The notes beneath the pieces were generated by a model. That model had not been told where the DNA came from. It worked only from the letters and a program-made list of their open reading frames with translations, and did not search any database. From Polaribacter sp. Z022 (lineage in GTDB: Bacteria > Bacteroidota > Bacteroidia > Flavobacteriales > Flavobacteriaceae), in the NCBI RefSeq assembly GCF_023555495.1, contig NZ_JALCZO010000004.1:310001-374000 (forward strand): a stretch of 64,000 nt of DNA, in the 5' to 3' direction. A program made the translations under genes and the position numbers. This document shows, one piece after another, positions 45,952 to 54,188 of this stretch; positions within the stretch are counted from its first letter, which is position 1, and every line of letters starts with the position of its first letter.

Positions 45952-46719
45952 CTAATCTATATCTTGATGTGTTTTAAAACCAAATTTTCTGTACGTCATT
46001 TTTTTGCCAATATCAAATAGATGTTTATAAACTAAAACAGATAAAATTGCTTGATCTTGTCTGTGATTCTCTCTGCTGCTTCCTTGTGGAGCAATACAAT
46101 CTTTAGTTTTTGCAGCATCGCTCCAATTTTTAATTACCTGTCTAGCTTTTATATTATTATAATCAACAGCAACACAAGCACCATTTAAATTCTTCTGTTT
46201 CAATAAATTCTTATCATTTAAAACGTCTAAATACTTTAATGATTTTGGGTGAGTCCAATCAGAAATTATCCCTTTAGAAAAAGGGGAATAAAATCCGTAA
46301 AATTCTATCACTTTTCTAAGTAAAATTAGTGGTTTTGTTACTTTATTACCTCCATCTAACCAACAAACAGATGTTTTACATTCATTTAAAACATCATTAA
46401 TAATTACAGGTTTCCAAGCATATTCTCCTGCGTTTATTTTAATATTAAAATAAGATGGGTATTTAGAATAGTCAAATTTTCTTAGCTCAAAATTAGAAAA
46501 ATCATTTTTTAAAATTTCACTTTCTTGAGCTGTTATTCCCAAATCGTAAATTAAAACTTTGGTATTTTTTTCATACAGATTTAAACTAACTAAAAGTTGG
46601 TATAAGCTTTTAAAATGTGAACTATCAGAACCTGTAACAATTACCAACTCTTGTTTACTTTTAAAAAAAAGCAATCTTAACTCTAAAACTACTGTTCTAA
46701 GTTCTGTAAATAATTTCAT
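45952..46719 (-). CDS. Glycosyltransferase-like protein (DUF1647-type fold), function unknown
   Basis: This 255-residue protein reads like a nucleotide-sugar transferase: ELVIVTGSDSSHFKSLYQLL near residue 24, then KVLIYDLGITAQESEIL, YAWKPVIINDVLNE, CWLDGGNKVTKP in the DxD-like position, and NHRQDQAILSVLVY late in the chain. This pattern resembles DUF1647 proteins of animals and some bacteria. No signal peptide or membrane segment. It is encoded convergent to the ABC exporter and 7 bp after the CCA-adding enzyme gene on the same strand. A role in building the same surface glycan is inference. Confidence 0.7.
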   Translation of the reverse strand: MKLFTELRTVVLELRLLFFKSKQELVIVTGSDSSHFKSLYQLLVSLNLYEKNTKVLIYDLGITAQESEILKNDFSNFELRKFDYSKYPSYFNIKINAGEYAWKPVIINDVLNECKTSVCWLDGGNKVTKPLILLRKVIEFYGFYSPFSKGIISDWTHPKSLKYLDVLNDKNLLKQKNLNGACVAVDYNNIKARQVIKNWSDAAKTKDCIAPQGSSRENHRQDQAILSVLVYKHLFDIGKKMTYRKFGFKTHQDID

Positions 46720-46726
46720 AAGCTTT

Positions 46727-48142
46727 TTATTGAGAAATTGTTAAGCCTAAAGATTTCCCTTTTTCAAGCATAAAGTCATAAGAAGCTTGGTGTTCATTAG
46801 GTATTTTACCATCTAAAATTGCTTCTTTAATCGCTTCTTTAATTTGACCAATTTCTCTACAAGGTTTTAAATTAAAAGCTTGCATAATTTCTTCGCCAGT
46901 AACAGGTGGCTGAAAATTACGAACACGATCTCGTTCTTCTACTTCTTTTATTTTTTTTCTAACTAAATCGAAATTTTGATGATAACGTTTAAATTTTCTC
47001 GGATTTTTAGTGGTAATATCTGCCTCGCACAATGTCATTAATGCATTAATATCATCACCAGCATCAAAAACCAAACGTCTTACAGCAGAATCATTTACAT
47101 CCGAAGCTAAAACAATAGGTCTAGAACTTAATAACACCATTTTTTGCACAAATTTCATCTTGTTATTTAACGGCATTTTTAATCTCTTAAAGATTTTATA
47201 CACCATTTTAGAACCCACAAATTCATGCGAATGAAATGTCCAACCTACTTTTTTAGAAAATCTTTTTGTAGGTGCTTTTCCAATATCGTGCAATAATGCA
47301 GCCCATCTTAACCAAACATCATCTGTATGTTTTGCAATATTATCTACAACCTCGAAAGTATGGTAAAAATTATCTTTATGCTTCTGCCCTTCTACTTCTT
47401 CTACTCCTTTTAAAGCTATCAATTCTGGTAAAATTTGCGGCAATAATTTTGTTTTTTCTAACAATAAAAATCCAATAGAAGGTTTAGGAGATGCTAAAAT
47501 TTTGTTCAATTCATCTACAATTCTTTCTCTAGTTATAATTTTTAATCGATACGAGTTTCTTGTAATTGCCTCTAATGATTCGTTGTTAATATTAAAATTT
47601 AATTGCGTAGTAAAACGTATTGCACGCATCATTCTTAAAGGATCATCAGAATAGGTAATATCTGGATCTAATGGTGTTCTAATAACTTTATTTTGCAAAT
47701 CTTCTATTCCGTTAAACGGATCTAATAATTCGCCAAAATTAGTTTCATTTAAACTTAATGCTAAAGCATTTATAGTTAAATCTCTTCTGTTTTGATCATC
47801 TTGTAAAGTTCCTTCTGTAACATCAGGATTTCTACTATCTTCAGAATAAGATTCTTTTCTAGCACCAACAAATTCAATTTCTATATCATTATAACGTAAC
47901 ATTGCAGTTCCATAAGTTTTAAAAACCTGAACTTTTGGTTTGTTAGGCAATAATTTTGAAACTTTTAATGCTAAATCAATTCCACTACCAACTGCAACTA
48001 CATCTATATCTTTGGCAGTTCCTCTTTTTAAGAAATAATCGCGCACAAAACCACCAATTACATAACTTTCTATTTGTAATTGTTTTGAGGCTTTAGATAT
48101 TACACTAAATATTTCTAAAGAAATTGCTTCTGTATATTTCAT
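46727..48142 (-). CDS. CCA tRNA nucleotidyltransferase / poly(A) polymerase family with HD domain
   Basis: This 471-residue protein has the class II nucleotidyltransferase head: YVIGGFVRDYFLKRG, DIDVVAVGSG with the metal Asp pair, RRDLTINALALSL, and DPLRMMRAIRFTTQ. An HD domain follows (RWAALLHDIGKAPTKRF near residue 285). It repairs or adds the 3' CCA end of tRNAs; a poly(A) polymerase role is the alternative in this family. Flavobacterial genomes usually have one such protein of this length. Its -7 box is 17 bp upstream. Confidence 0.92.
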   Translation of the reverse strand: MKYTEAISLEIFSVISKASKQLQIESYVIGGFVRDYFLKRGTAKDIDVVAVGSGIDLALKVSKLLPNKPKVQVFKTYGTAMLRYNDIEIEFVGARKESYSEDSRNPDVTEGTLQDDQNRRDLTINALALSLNETNFGELLDPFNGIEDLQNKVIRTPLDPDITYSDDPLRMMRAIRFTTQLNFNINNESLEAITRNSYRLKIITRERIVDELNKILASPKPSIGFLLLEKTKLLPQILPELIALKGVEEVEGQKHKDNFYHTFEVVDNIAKHTDDVWLRWAALLHDIGKAPTKRFSKKVGWTFHSHEFVGSKMVYKIFKRLKMPLNNKMKFVQKMVLLSSRPIVLASDVNDSAVRRLVFDAGDDINALMTLCEADITTKNPRKFKRYHQNFDLVRKKIKEVEERDRVRNFQPPVTGEEIMQAFNLKPCREIGQIKEAIKEAILDGKIPNEHQASYDFMLEKGKSLGLTISQ

Positions 48143-48158
48143 ATTTTTAAAAGTGAGG

Positions 48159-48166
48159 CAAATTTA
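48159..48166 (-). promoter_or_regulatory. -7 promoter element of the CCA-adding enzyme gene
   Basis: Minus-strand TAAATTTG matches TAnnTTTG and is followed by GCC. Confidence 0.55.
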
Positions 48167-48222
48167 AAGTTTTCTTGTCTTTTAAACATCAAATTGATAA
48201 AAGAATATTGTGATAACATTCG

Positions 48223-48230
48223 TACTTTTG
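48223..48230 (+). promoter_or_regulatory. -7 promoter element of the GT11/GT25 operon
   Basis: TACTTTTG matches TAnnTTTG, 37 bp ahead of the ATG at 48268. Spacing to upstream TTG triplets is not ideal for a -33 element. Confidence 0.5.
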
Positions 48231-48267
48231 TTTTTGAGTAAATTTTTTTCTCAAATTAATACTAAGA

Positions 48268-49071
48268 ATGATAATTGTAAGAATAGTTGGTGGATTAGGA
48301 AATCAAATGTTTCAATATGCTTATGCAAGAGCATTGTCTTTAAAAGGACATAATGTTACGTTAGATATTTCAAAATTTAAAAAATACAAGCTGCATGGTG
48401 GTTATCAATTAGATAAGTATAAAATTGATTTAAATTTAGCAGATTCATTTTCAACTTTTTTAGGAAAGATAGGTTTAAAAAAGTCTAAAAAAGAAAAAAG
48501 TTTGTTATTTGAAAAAGAGCTAAAATCTTTAAAAGGAAACGAATATTTAAAAGGGTATTTTCAAACAGAAAAATATTTTAAAGAAATTAGAGAAACTTTA
48601 TTAAAAGAGTTTAAAATAAATCAACCTTTATCAGAACAAACAAATAAAATAGCCAATCTAATTTTAACATCTAAAAATAGTTGTTCATTACATATTAGAA
48701 GAGGCGATTATATTTCAGATAAAAAAGCAAATAGCGTTCATGGAACTTGTAATTTAGATTACTATAAAAAAGCCATAGAAATTATAAAAAGTGAATACAT
48801 TAACACTTCTTTTTTTGTGTTTTCTGATGATATATTATGGACAAAAGAAAACTTACCAATTGAGAATGCTATTTTTGTAGATGTTAAATCTATACCTCAT
48901 GAAGATATGTATTTAATGAGTATCTGCAGCAATAATATTACTGCTAACAGTAGTTTTTCTTGGTGGGGTGCTTGGTTAAACAAAAACAAAACAAAGACCG
49001 TAATTGCACCTAAACAGTGGTTTGTGAATAAAGAAAATGAAATTGCTTGCGAAAACTGGATAAAAATATGA
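48268..49071 (+). CDS. Alpha-1,2-fucosyltransferase-like glycosyltransferase, family GT11
   Basis: This 267-residue protein has all the GT11 hallmarks: IVRIVGGLGNQMFQYAYARAL at the N-terminus, the GDP-fucose binding motif CSLHIRRGDYIS near residue 147, FFVFSDDILWTKENL, and NSSFSWWGAWLN near the end. The family transfers fucose in alpha-1,2 linkage onto LPS or other glycans. It overlaps the GT25 gene by four bases (ATGA), so both enzymes are probably made together to build one structure. The acceptor sugar is not readable. Confidence 0.92.
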   Translation: MIIVRIVGGLGNQMFQYAYARALSLKGHNVTLDISKFKKYKLHGGYQLDKYKIDLNLADSFSTFLGKIGLKKSKKEKSLLFEKELKSLKGNEYLKGYFQTEKYFKEIRETLLKEFKINQPLSEQTNKIANLILTSKNSCSLHIRRGDYISDKKANSVHGTCNLDYYKKAIEIIKSEYINTSFFVFSDDILWTKENLPIENAIFVDVKSIPHEDMYLMSICSNNITANSSFSWWGAWLNKNKTKTVIAPKQWFVNKENEIACENWIKI

Positions 49072-49838
49072 AGTCTTATAAAGTATACTACATAAACTTA
49101 GACAAAAGTATTAAACGTAAGAATTTTATGGAAAATCAATTTAAAAAATTGAATATTCCCATAACAAGAATTCCTGCAATTTATGGTAAAGAATTAGACA
49201 AAAATTTACTTAAAAAAGAAAAAAGCAAACACAATATTTTAGCACATTTTCCTTATCCTAATGATGGCGAAATTGGTATTTGTTTAACGCATTTTAAATT
49301 ATGGAATTTTTTATCAAAACAACCAGAAGATTTTTCGATTGTTTTAGAAGATGATGCGCAAATTCATGACGATTTTTTTAAAGACTTAGAAGCTCTTTTA
49401 AATCAAATTACTACTGATGATTTCTTAGATATTTCTGGTAAAAAAGGATTTTATCCTTTAGAAAAAAATACATTGATTACCACCTATTTAATGCCTCCTG
49501 TATTAATGATAGGGCAAATTATTGGTAAAAATGCTGCCAAAAAATTATCAGATAATTTAAGTAATTATTATGCCCCTATTGATGTAATGAAACAAGATGT
49601 TTACAAGCATAGAGTAAAATTATATTCTACTAATAAACAATATGTAGTTAGTATAGATAAAAAAATGGGTGGTAGTACAATACAGCAGAATAATATGATT
49701 CTTTGGAAAAAAGCAATCAGAGAAATTATTCGTCCTTTTTGGCAGATACTTTCTTTATTTACTTATAAATTAAAAAGATGTGTTAGAAATTATTTCTTCT
49801 ATAGAAAATCGTCCAAGACTAAGCCATTGGACGATTAA
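49068..49838 (+). CDS. Family 25 glycosyltransferase (LPS-type)
   Basis: From the ATG at 49068 (MKSYKVYYINLDKS) this protein has 256 residues. The start at 49047 would overlap the GT11 gene by 25 bases and adds nothing conserved. GT25 features are YYINLDKSIKRKNFMENQF, IPAIYGKEL, GEIGICLTHFKLWNFL, and the DxD-like VLEDDAQI. Family members add galactose or other sugars to LPS cores. The C-terminus ends in a basic stretch and a short hairpin overlaps the last codons. It is the second gene of a two-gene unit. Confidence 0.9.
   Translation: MKSYKVYYINLDKSIKRKNFMENQFKKLNIPITRIPAIYGKELDKNLLKKEKSKHNILAHFPYPNDGEIGICLTHFKLWNFLSKQPEDFSIVLEDDAQIHDDFFKDLEALLNQITTDDFLDISGKKGFYPLEKNTLITTYLMPPVLMIGQIIGKNAAKKLSDNLSNYYAPIDVMKQDVYKHRVKLYSTNKQYVVSIDKKMGGSTIQQNNMILWKKAIREIIRPFWQILSLFTYKLKRCVRNYFFYRKSSKTKPLDD
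49807..49836. terminator. Hairpin over the end of the GT25 gene, possible terminator
   Basis: A perfect 10-bp stem AATCGTCCAA/TTGGACGATT with a 10-base loop lies in the last codons and stop. A weak T tract follows on the minus strand only, so it may serve the convergent lipoprotein gene or neither. Confidence 0.4.
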
Positions 49839-49860
49839 AAAATATTAAATATTATTAAAT

Positions 49861-51186
49861 TTAAAACTTAGATGTTGTAACCCAAACATCATTATCTCCA
49901 AAACCAATAATATCTCCCTTACCATCACCATCCACATCTTCTGCTAACCTTGGGTTTTTATTAACTTCCCATTTTCTTGCTGTTATAGCTCCGAAAAAAC
50001 CTCCTCCATAGCCATAACCATTATACCAGACCTGACCATTTCCAAATCCATTACCATTTGATAAAGCAACCCAAACATCATAATCCCCATAAGCTACTAT
50101 ATCAGCCTTACCATCTCCATTAACATCAGATAACATCCTTGGGTTTTTATAAACCTTCCAGTTTTGATTTTCAACATATTCTGAAGACTTCCATATCTGG
50201 TCTTGATTAAAACTACTTCCATTAGACAAAGAAACCCATACATCATTTGAACCAAAAGCTACAATATCTGCTTTTCCATCTCCATTTACATCTGCAACAG
50301 TTCTTGGGTGTTTATCTACTTTCCAATTTTGATTTTGAACAAAACCGGTATTCCATATTGTTCCGTTTTGAAAACTACTTCCAGTTGATAACGAGACATA
50401 AACTGCGTTATTTCCAAATCCAATAATATCTGCTTTATTATCACCATTTACATCGGCCATTACCCTTGGATTTTTATCTACTCTCCAATTTTGAATTAAA
50501 TAACTCCCAACACCATACCCATTACACCAAGTTTGACCTGGCAAGAATTTAGTACCATCAGATAGCGAAACAAAAACATTATCATCACCAAAAATCACAA
50601 GATCTTCTTTACCATCTCCATTTACATCAGCTACAGTTCTTGGATTCAAATAAGTTCTATAATTATGATTTTCACAATAATTACCAGAATACCAAACCTG
50701 ATCAGATAAAAAATTTGAACCATTAGATAAAGAAACTTTAACATTGTTATTATCGAAAGCTACAATATCTCCCTTTCCATCTCCATTTACATCGGCAACA
50801 ATTCTTGGATGTTTATTAACTCTCCAACCACTATTATATACATAATCCGTGGTCCAAATACCAGTAGTGGAGGTATATCCTACATTTCCTCCAGATCCTC
50901 CTCCTCCAAAATCATCTTCATTTTGTGTTAATTCATTTACAAAACTACCTGGTGCTAAAAACTCATTTTCATCCACAACTTCACTTTCACAATTATAAAA
51001 CAAAAACGTAATTAATAAGAAAGTAAGAAATTTAACTAGCTTGTTTGCTTGTTTGCTTGTTTGCTTGTTTGCTTGTTTTTCATAACAATAATAAAATTTT
51101 AAAATATTACCTACTCTATTTAAGGCTTTTCGGTTTACGCCTTTATTTATACCTTTAACAATAAACTGATCATAGAACATTACCAA
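49861..51186 (-). CDS. FG-GAP/VCBS beta-propeller lipoprotein with a repeat-interrupted start (probable phase-variable surface protein)
   Basis: The open frame is 441 residues. It has six near-identical propeller blades of about 50-58 residues, each with NPRxxADVNGDGKADI then VWVSLSNGSSF and an IW or VW end. They follow a Gly-rich linker (FGGGGSGG). A lipoprotein signal KFLTFLLITFLFYNC has its Cys at residue 66 of this frame. The N-terminal 40 residues look non-coding. A better start is the ATG at 51083, just before five copies of an 8-bp repeat, but it is out of frame in this sequence and meets TAG after 14 further codons. With four repeat units it would give a 404-residue lipoprotein with Cys 29. 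It lies next to glycosyltransferase genes. The ligand is unknown; glycan binding is plausible for the fold. Confidence 0.72.
   Translation of the reverse strand: MVMFYDQFIVKGINKGVNRKALNRVGNILKFYYCYEKQANKQTSKQANKLVKFLTFLLITFLFYNCESEVVDENEFLAPGSFVNELTQNEDDFGGGGSGGNVGYTSTTGIWTTDYVYNSGWRVNKHPRIVADVNGDGKGDIVAFDNNNVKVSLSNGSNFLSDQVWYSGNYCENHNYRTYLNPRTVADVNGDGKEDLVIFGDDNVFVSLSDGTKFLPGQTWCNGYGVGSYLIQNWRVDKNPRVMADVNGDNKADIIGFGNNAVYVSLSTGSSFQNGTIWNTGFVQNQNWKVDKHPRTVADVNGDGKADIVAFGSNDVWVSLSNGSSFNQDQIWKSSEYVENQNWKVYKNPRMLSDVNGDGKADIVAYGDYDVWVALSNGNGFGNGQVWYNGYGYGGGFFGAITARKWEVNKNPRLAEDVDGDGKGDIIGFGDNDVWVTTSKF
51039..51078 (-). repeat. Five perfect tandem copies of an 8-bp unit (GCTTGTTT on plus)
   Basis: The unit GCTTGTTT is repeated five times without error. 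The minus strand reads AAACAAGC x5, directly after ATGAA. Eight is not a multiple of three, so gain or loss of one unit shifts the frame. The repeat separates the ATG at 51083 from the lipoprotein signal peptide of the propeller gene. Confidence 0.95.
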
Positions 51187-51324
51187 ACATTAAAAATATT
51201 TAGATAATTATGAAATAATAAATTTTAAGCCTTAAAAAAGCTTAAAAAAAAATAAAGTTAAATAATTGTTCCATAGCAAGGAATTTTTATAAAAGTTCTT
51301 TAAACCAAAAATACAAAAAATATA

Positions 51325-52071
51325 TTAGTTATCATTATTGAGTATCCACAACTTAACATACCTAGTTAAAACTGCATAACCTTGTGTTATTGAAAGAATT
51401 AATCCTGTATAACCATCCAAAAACCCCCCTTTTAGAACAAAGTGAGAAAAAACTCTAAAAGAAGGTTTTACTAATATATGATAGGCACTTACTCTTTTAC
51501 CCTTTACATACAATTCTTTTGCTTTTAATTCTCCATATTGATGTATTTTGGAAATAAAATGATTGTAATTTTTATAGCCATAATGATCAATTTTACCTTT
51601 AAAAAAACCTAAGTTACCTTTAGCTTCAACTGTTTCATGAACTACTCCTTTATATTTGCAATGTTCTTTTAAAAACAATCTAACAACTTTATCTCTTTGC
51701 CAACCAGAATAATTTATCTTCTTTCCAGCAAAATAAAAAGTTCTTCTAACATAAAAACCAACATTCCCATTTGGTTCATTTATAGCATTAAGAATTTCCT
51801 TTTCAACTTCAGATGTTACCCTTTCATCTGCATCTAATATATAAATCCAATCATAATTAGCTTGCTCAATTGCAAAGTTTTTCTGTGTTGAAAAATCATC
51901 AAACTTTCGTTTGATGATTTTTACATTAAATTGTTCAGCAATTTCTATAGTTTTATCTGTACTGTAAGAATCTATAACAATAATTTCATCTGCAAAACCT
52001 ACAGATTTTATAGCATCAGCAATATGAACTTCTTCATTTAAAGTAGGTATAATCGCAGTAATTTTTGTCAT
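51325..52071 (-). CDS. Family 2 glycosyltransferase, LPS core type (WaaE/KdtX-like)
   Basis: This 248-residue protein has a GT-A domain: ITAIIPTLNEEVHIADAIKS, DEIIVIDSYSTDKTIEIA, STQKNFAIEQANYDWIYILD with the DxD-type LDADERVT, and KINYSGWQRDKVVRLFLK. WaaE/KdtX enzymes, which carry the same SYSTDxT and WQRDKVxRLF patterns, add glucose to an LPS heptose. The acceptor here is unknown. It starts 12 bp after dapD on the same strand. Confidence 0.9.
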   Translation of the reverse strand: MTKITAIIPTLNEEVHIADAIKSVGFADEIIVIDSYSTDKTIEIAEQFNVKIIKRKFDDFSTQKNFAIEQANYDWIYILDADERVTSEVEKEILNAINEPNGNVGFYVRRTFYFAGKKINYSGWQRDKVVRLFLKEHCKYKGVVHETVEAKGNLGFFKGKIDHYGYKNYNHFISKIHQYGELKAKELYVKGKRVSAYHILVKPSFRVFSHFVLKGGFLDGYTGLILSITQGYAVLTRYVKLWILNNDN

Positions 52072-52083
52072 AGCATTTACTTC

Positions 52084-52899
52084 TTAAACGGCTACATCAT
52101 ACTCACGTAAAGCGTCGTTTAAAGATGTTTTTTTATTTGTACTTTCTTTTCTTTTTCCAATAATTAATGCACAAGGTACATTATATTCTCCAGCTGCAAA
52201 CTTTTTTGTATAACTTCCAGGTATAACTACAGATCTTGCTGGCACAACACCTTTCATTTCTACAGGTTCATCTCCTGTAACATCTATAATTTTAGTACTC
52301 ATTGTTAAAACAACATTTGCACCTAAAACAGCCTCTTTTTCTACTCTTACACCTTCTACAACTATACATCTAGATCCTATAAAAGCTCCATCTTCAATAA
52401 TTACAGGTGCAGCTTGTAATGGTTCTAAAACACCACCAATACCAACTCCTCCAGATAAATGTACATTTTTACCAATTTGCGCACAAGAACCAACTGTTGC
52501 CCAAGTATCAACCATTGTACCCTCATCAACATGAGCTCCAATATTTACATAACTTGGCATTAATATAGTACCAGGTGAAATATATGCCCCATGTCTTGCA
52601 ACTGCATTAGGTACTACTCTAATTCCTCTTTCTGCATAATATCTTTTTAATGGAATTTTATCATGATATTCAAAAATACCAGATTCTAAAGTTTCCATTT
52701 TTTGAATCGGGAAATATAAAACTACAGCTTTTTTAACCCATTCATTAACCTGCCAACCACCATCTACTGGTTCAGCCACTCTTAGCTCTCCAATATCTAA
52801 TAAATCTACAACTTTTCTAATTACACTAATAGTCTCTTCTTCTTTTAGCAACTCCCTGTTTTCCCAAGCAGCCTCTATGATTTCTCTAATTTCTTTCAT
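52084..52899 (-). CDS. dapD: 2,3,4,5-tetrahydropyridine-2,6-dicarboxylate N-succinyltransferase
   Basis: This 271-residue left-handed beta-helix acyltransferase acts in the succinylase branch of lysine/meso-diaminopimelate synthesis. It has the N-terminal helical domain (EIIEAAWENRELL), DGGWQVNEWVKKAVVLYF, RVVPNAVARHGAYISPG, and GTMVDTWATVGSCAQIGKN with hexapeptide repeats through IGGVLEPLQAAPVIIEDG. Length matches the E. coli enzyme. The dapA gene of the same pathway is at the window end, not in this operon. Confidence 0.96.
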   Translation of the reverse strand: MKEIREIIEAAWENRELLKEEETISVIRKVVDLLDIGELRVAEPVDGGWQVNEWVKKAVVLYFPIQKMETLESGIFEYHDKIPLKRYYAERGIRVVPNAVARHGAYISPGTILMPSYVNIGAHVDEGTMVDTWATVGSCAQIGKNVHLSGGVGIGGVLEPLQAAPVIIEDGAFIGSRCIVVEGVRVEKEAVLGANVVLTMSTKIIDVTGDEPVEMKGVVPARSVVIPGSYTKKFAAGEYNVPCALIIGKRKESTNKKTSLNDALREYDVAV

Positions 52900-53085
52900 C
52901 TTAAATATTTACTTTAATACAAATATAATTCTATCATTAAAAACTTAAGCTAATATACGTTTTTTAAACAAATTACTAGTACTTGTTTAAAATACAATCG
53001 TCATTTTAAGCAATATTTATAATCAATAATTTCCTTAAAATTTTATATTATTTTAATTATTAGGCGTTTATTACTGAAGAACATT

Positions 53086-53093
53086 TATTTTTG
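53086..53093 (+). promoter_or_regulatory. -7 promoter element of ruvX
   Basis: TATTTTTG matches TAnnTTTG and is followed by CA, 14 bp ahead of the TTG start at 53108, giving a very short leader. Confidence 0.6.
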
Positions 53094-53107
53094 CAAAAAA
53101 AAATAAT

Positions 53108-53518
53108 TTGAGTAGAATTCTTGCCATCGATTTTGGACAAAAAAGAACAGGTATTGCAGTAACTGATGAACTTCAGATAATAGCCTCTGGTTTAACAACT
53201 GTTAATACCAATGAGTTAATTCCTTTTTTAAAAGATTATACCTCTAAAAATAAGGTAGAATTGTTTTTAGTAGGAAAACCAAAACAAATGAATAATACAG
53301 ATAGTGAAAGTGAAACTTTAATACTTCCGTTTTTACAAAAGCTAAAAAACCAACTTCCAAACATTCCAATACAAAGAGTAGATGAACGTTTTACTTCTAA
53401 AATGGCTTTTCAGACTATGCTAGATGGTGGTTTAAAGAAGAAACAACGTCAAAATAAAGCTCTAGTAGATGAAATAAGTGCTACTATTATTTTACAGTCG
53501 TATTTATACAACAAATAA
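53108..53518 (+). CDS. ruvX: Holliday junction resolvase-like protein RuvX/YqgF
   Basis: A 136-residue RNase H-fold nuclease involved in 16S rRNA 5' processing or junction resolution. It has RILAIDFGQKRTGIAVTDEL at the N-terminus with the first catalytic Asp, FLVGKPKQMNNTDSE, QRVDERFTSKMAFQ, and the last Asp in ALVDEISATIILQSYL. The start is TTG at 53108, right after the -7 box; the first conserved motif allows no later start. A separate -7 box for def lies after its stop. Confidence 0.93.
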   Translation: MSRILAIDFGQKRTGIAVTDELQIIASGLTTVNTNELIPFLKDYTSKNKVELFLVGKPKQMNNTDSESETLILPFLQKLKNQLPNIPIQRVDERFTSKMAFQTMLDGGLKKKQRQNKALVDEISATIILQSYLYNK

Positions 53519-53542
53519 TTTTATTCAAAGTAACAAACTTTG

Positions 53543-53550
53543 TACTTTTG
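53543..53550 (+). promoter_or_regulatory. -7 promoter element of def
   Basis: TACTTTTG matches TAnnTTTG and is followed by CA. It lies 20 bp ahead of the ATG at 53571 and supports that start over an open-frame ATG at 53478 inside ruvX. Confidence 0.6.
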
Positions 53551-53570
53551 CAGAGCTAAAAAAACAAGAA

Positions 53571-54161
53571 ATGATTTTACCTATAGTTGCTTACGGAGAC
53601 CCAGTTTTGAGAAAAGTTGCAGTAGAAATTGATGCTGATTATCCAGGGTTAGAAACCCTAATTGAAAACATGAGAGAAACTATGTACAACGCTTCTGGTG
53701 TTGGTTTAGCAGCTCCTCAAATTGGTAAAGCAATTCGTTTGTTTTTAATTGATGCTTCTCCTTTTGCAGATGATGAAGAATTATCTGACGAAAACAGAAA
53801 AGCATTAGAAAGCTTTAATAAAGTATTTATTAATGCTAAAATTTTAAGTGAAGATGGTGATGAATGGGCTTTTAATGAAGGATGTTTAAGTATTCCTGAT
53901 GTTAGAGAAGACGTTTTTCGTCAACCAGAAATTACAATAGAATATCAAGATGAAAACTTTGTTAAACATACAGAAACTTTAAATGGTTTAGCAGCAAGAG
54001 TTTTTCAGCATGAATATGATCATATTGATGGAATTTTATTTACGGATAAACTTTCTTCTTTGAAAAAAAGATTGATTAAAAAGAAATTAGAAAACATTTC
54101 TAAAGGGAAAATTAGAGCAGATTATAGAATGCGTTTCCCAAATGCAAAAAAAGGTAAATAG
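53571..54161 (+). CDS. def: Peptide deformylase
   Basis: This 196-residue metalloenzyme removes the formyl group from nascent proteins. It starts MILPIVAYGDPVLRKVA. All three motifs are present: GVGLAAPQIG (motif 1), EGCLSIP with the metal Cys (motif 2), and QHEYDHIDG with the two metal His and the catalytic Glu (motif 3). Length and motifs are complete. The DUF5606 gene follows 27 bp later, and mazG after that, so this looks like a def-DUF5606-mazG operon, which is common in flavobacteria. Confidence 0.96.
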   Translation: MILPIVAYGDPVLRKVAVEIDADYPGLETLIENMRETMYNASGVGLAAPQIGKAIRLFLIDASPFADDEELSDENRKALESFNKVFINAKILSEDGDEWAFNEGCLSIPDVREDVFRQPEITIEYQDENFVKHTETLNGLAARVFQHEYDHIDGILFTDKLSSLKKRLIKKKLENISKGKIRADYRMRFPNAKKGK

Positions 54162-54188
54162 TCTAAAAAAGACACAAAAATATAGAAC

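Noticed and set aside
51084..51186. Coding use of the stretch ahead of the propeller lipoprotein repeat (start at 51186)
   Set aside because: The first 40 residues look non-coding and would put a lipoprotein signal 40-66 residues into the chain. The ATG at 51083 is a better start if repeat number varies. Kept only as the current open frame.
53478..53570. A longer N-terminus for peptide deformylase
   Set aside because: It would overlap ruvX by 41 bases and include the def -7 box; the family begins at MILPIVAYGDP.
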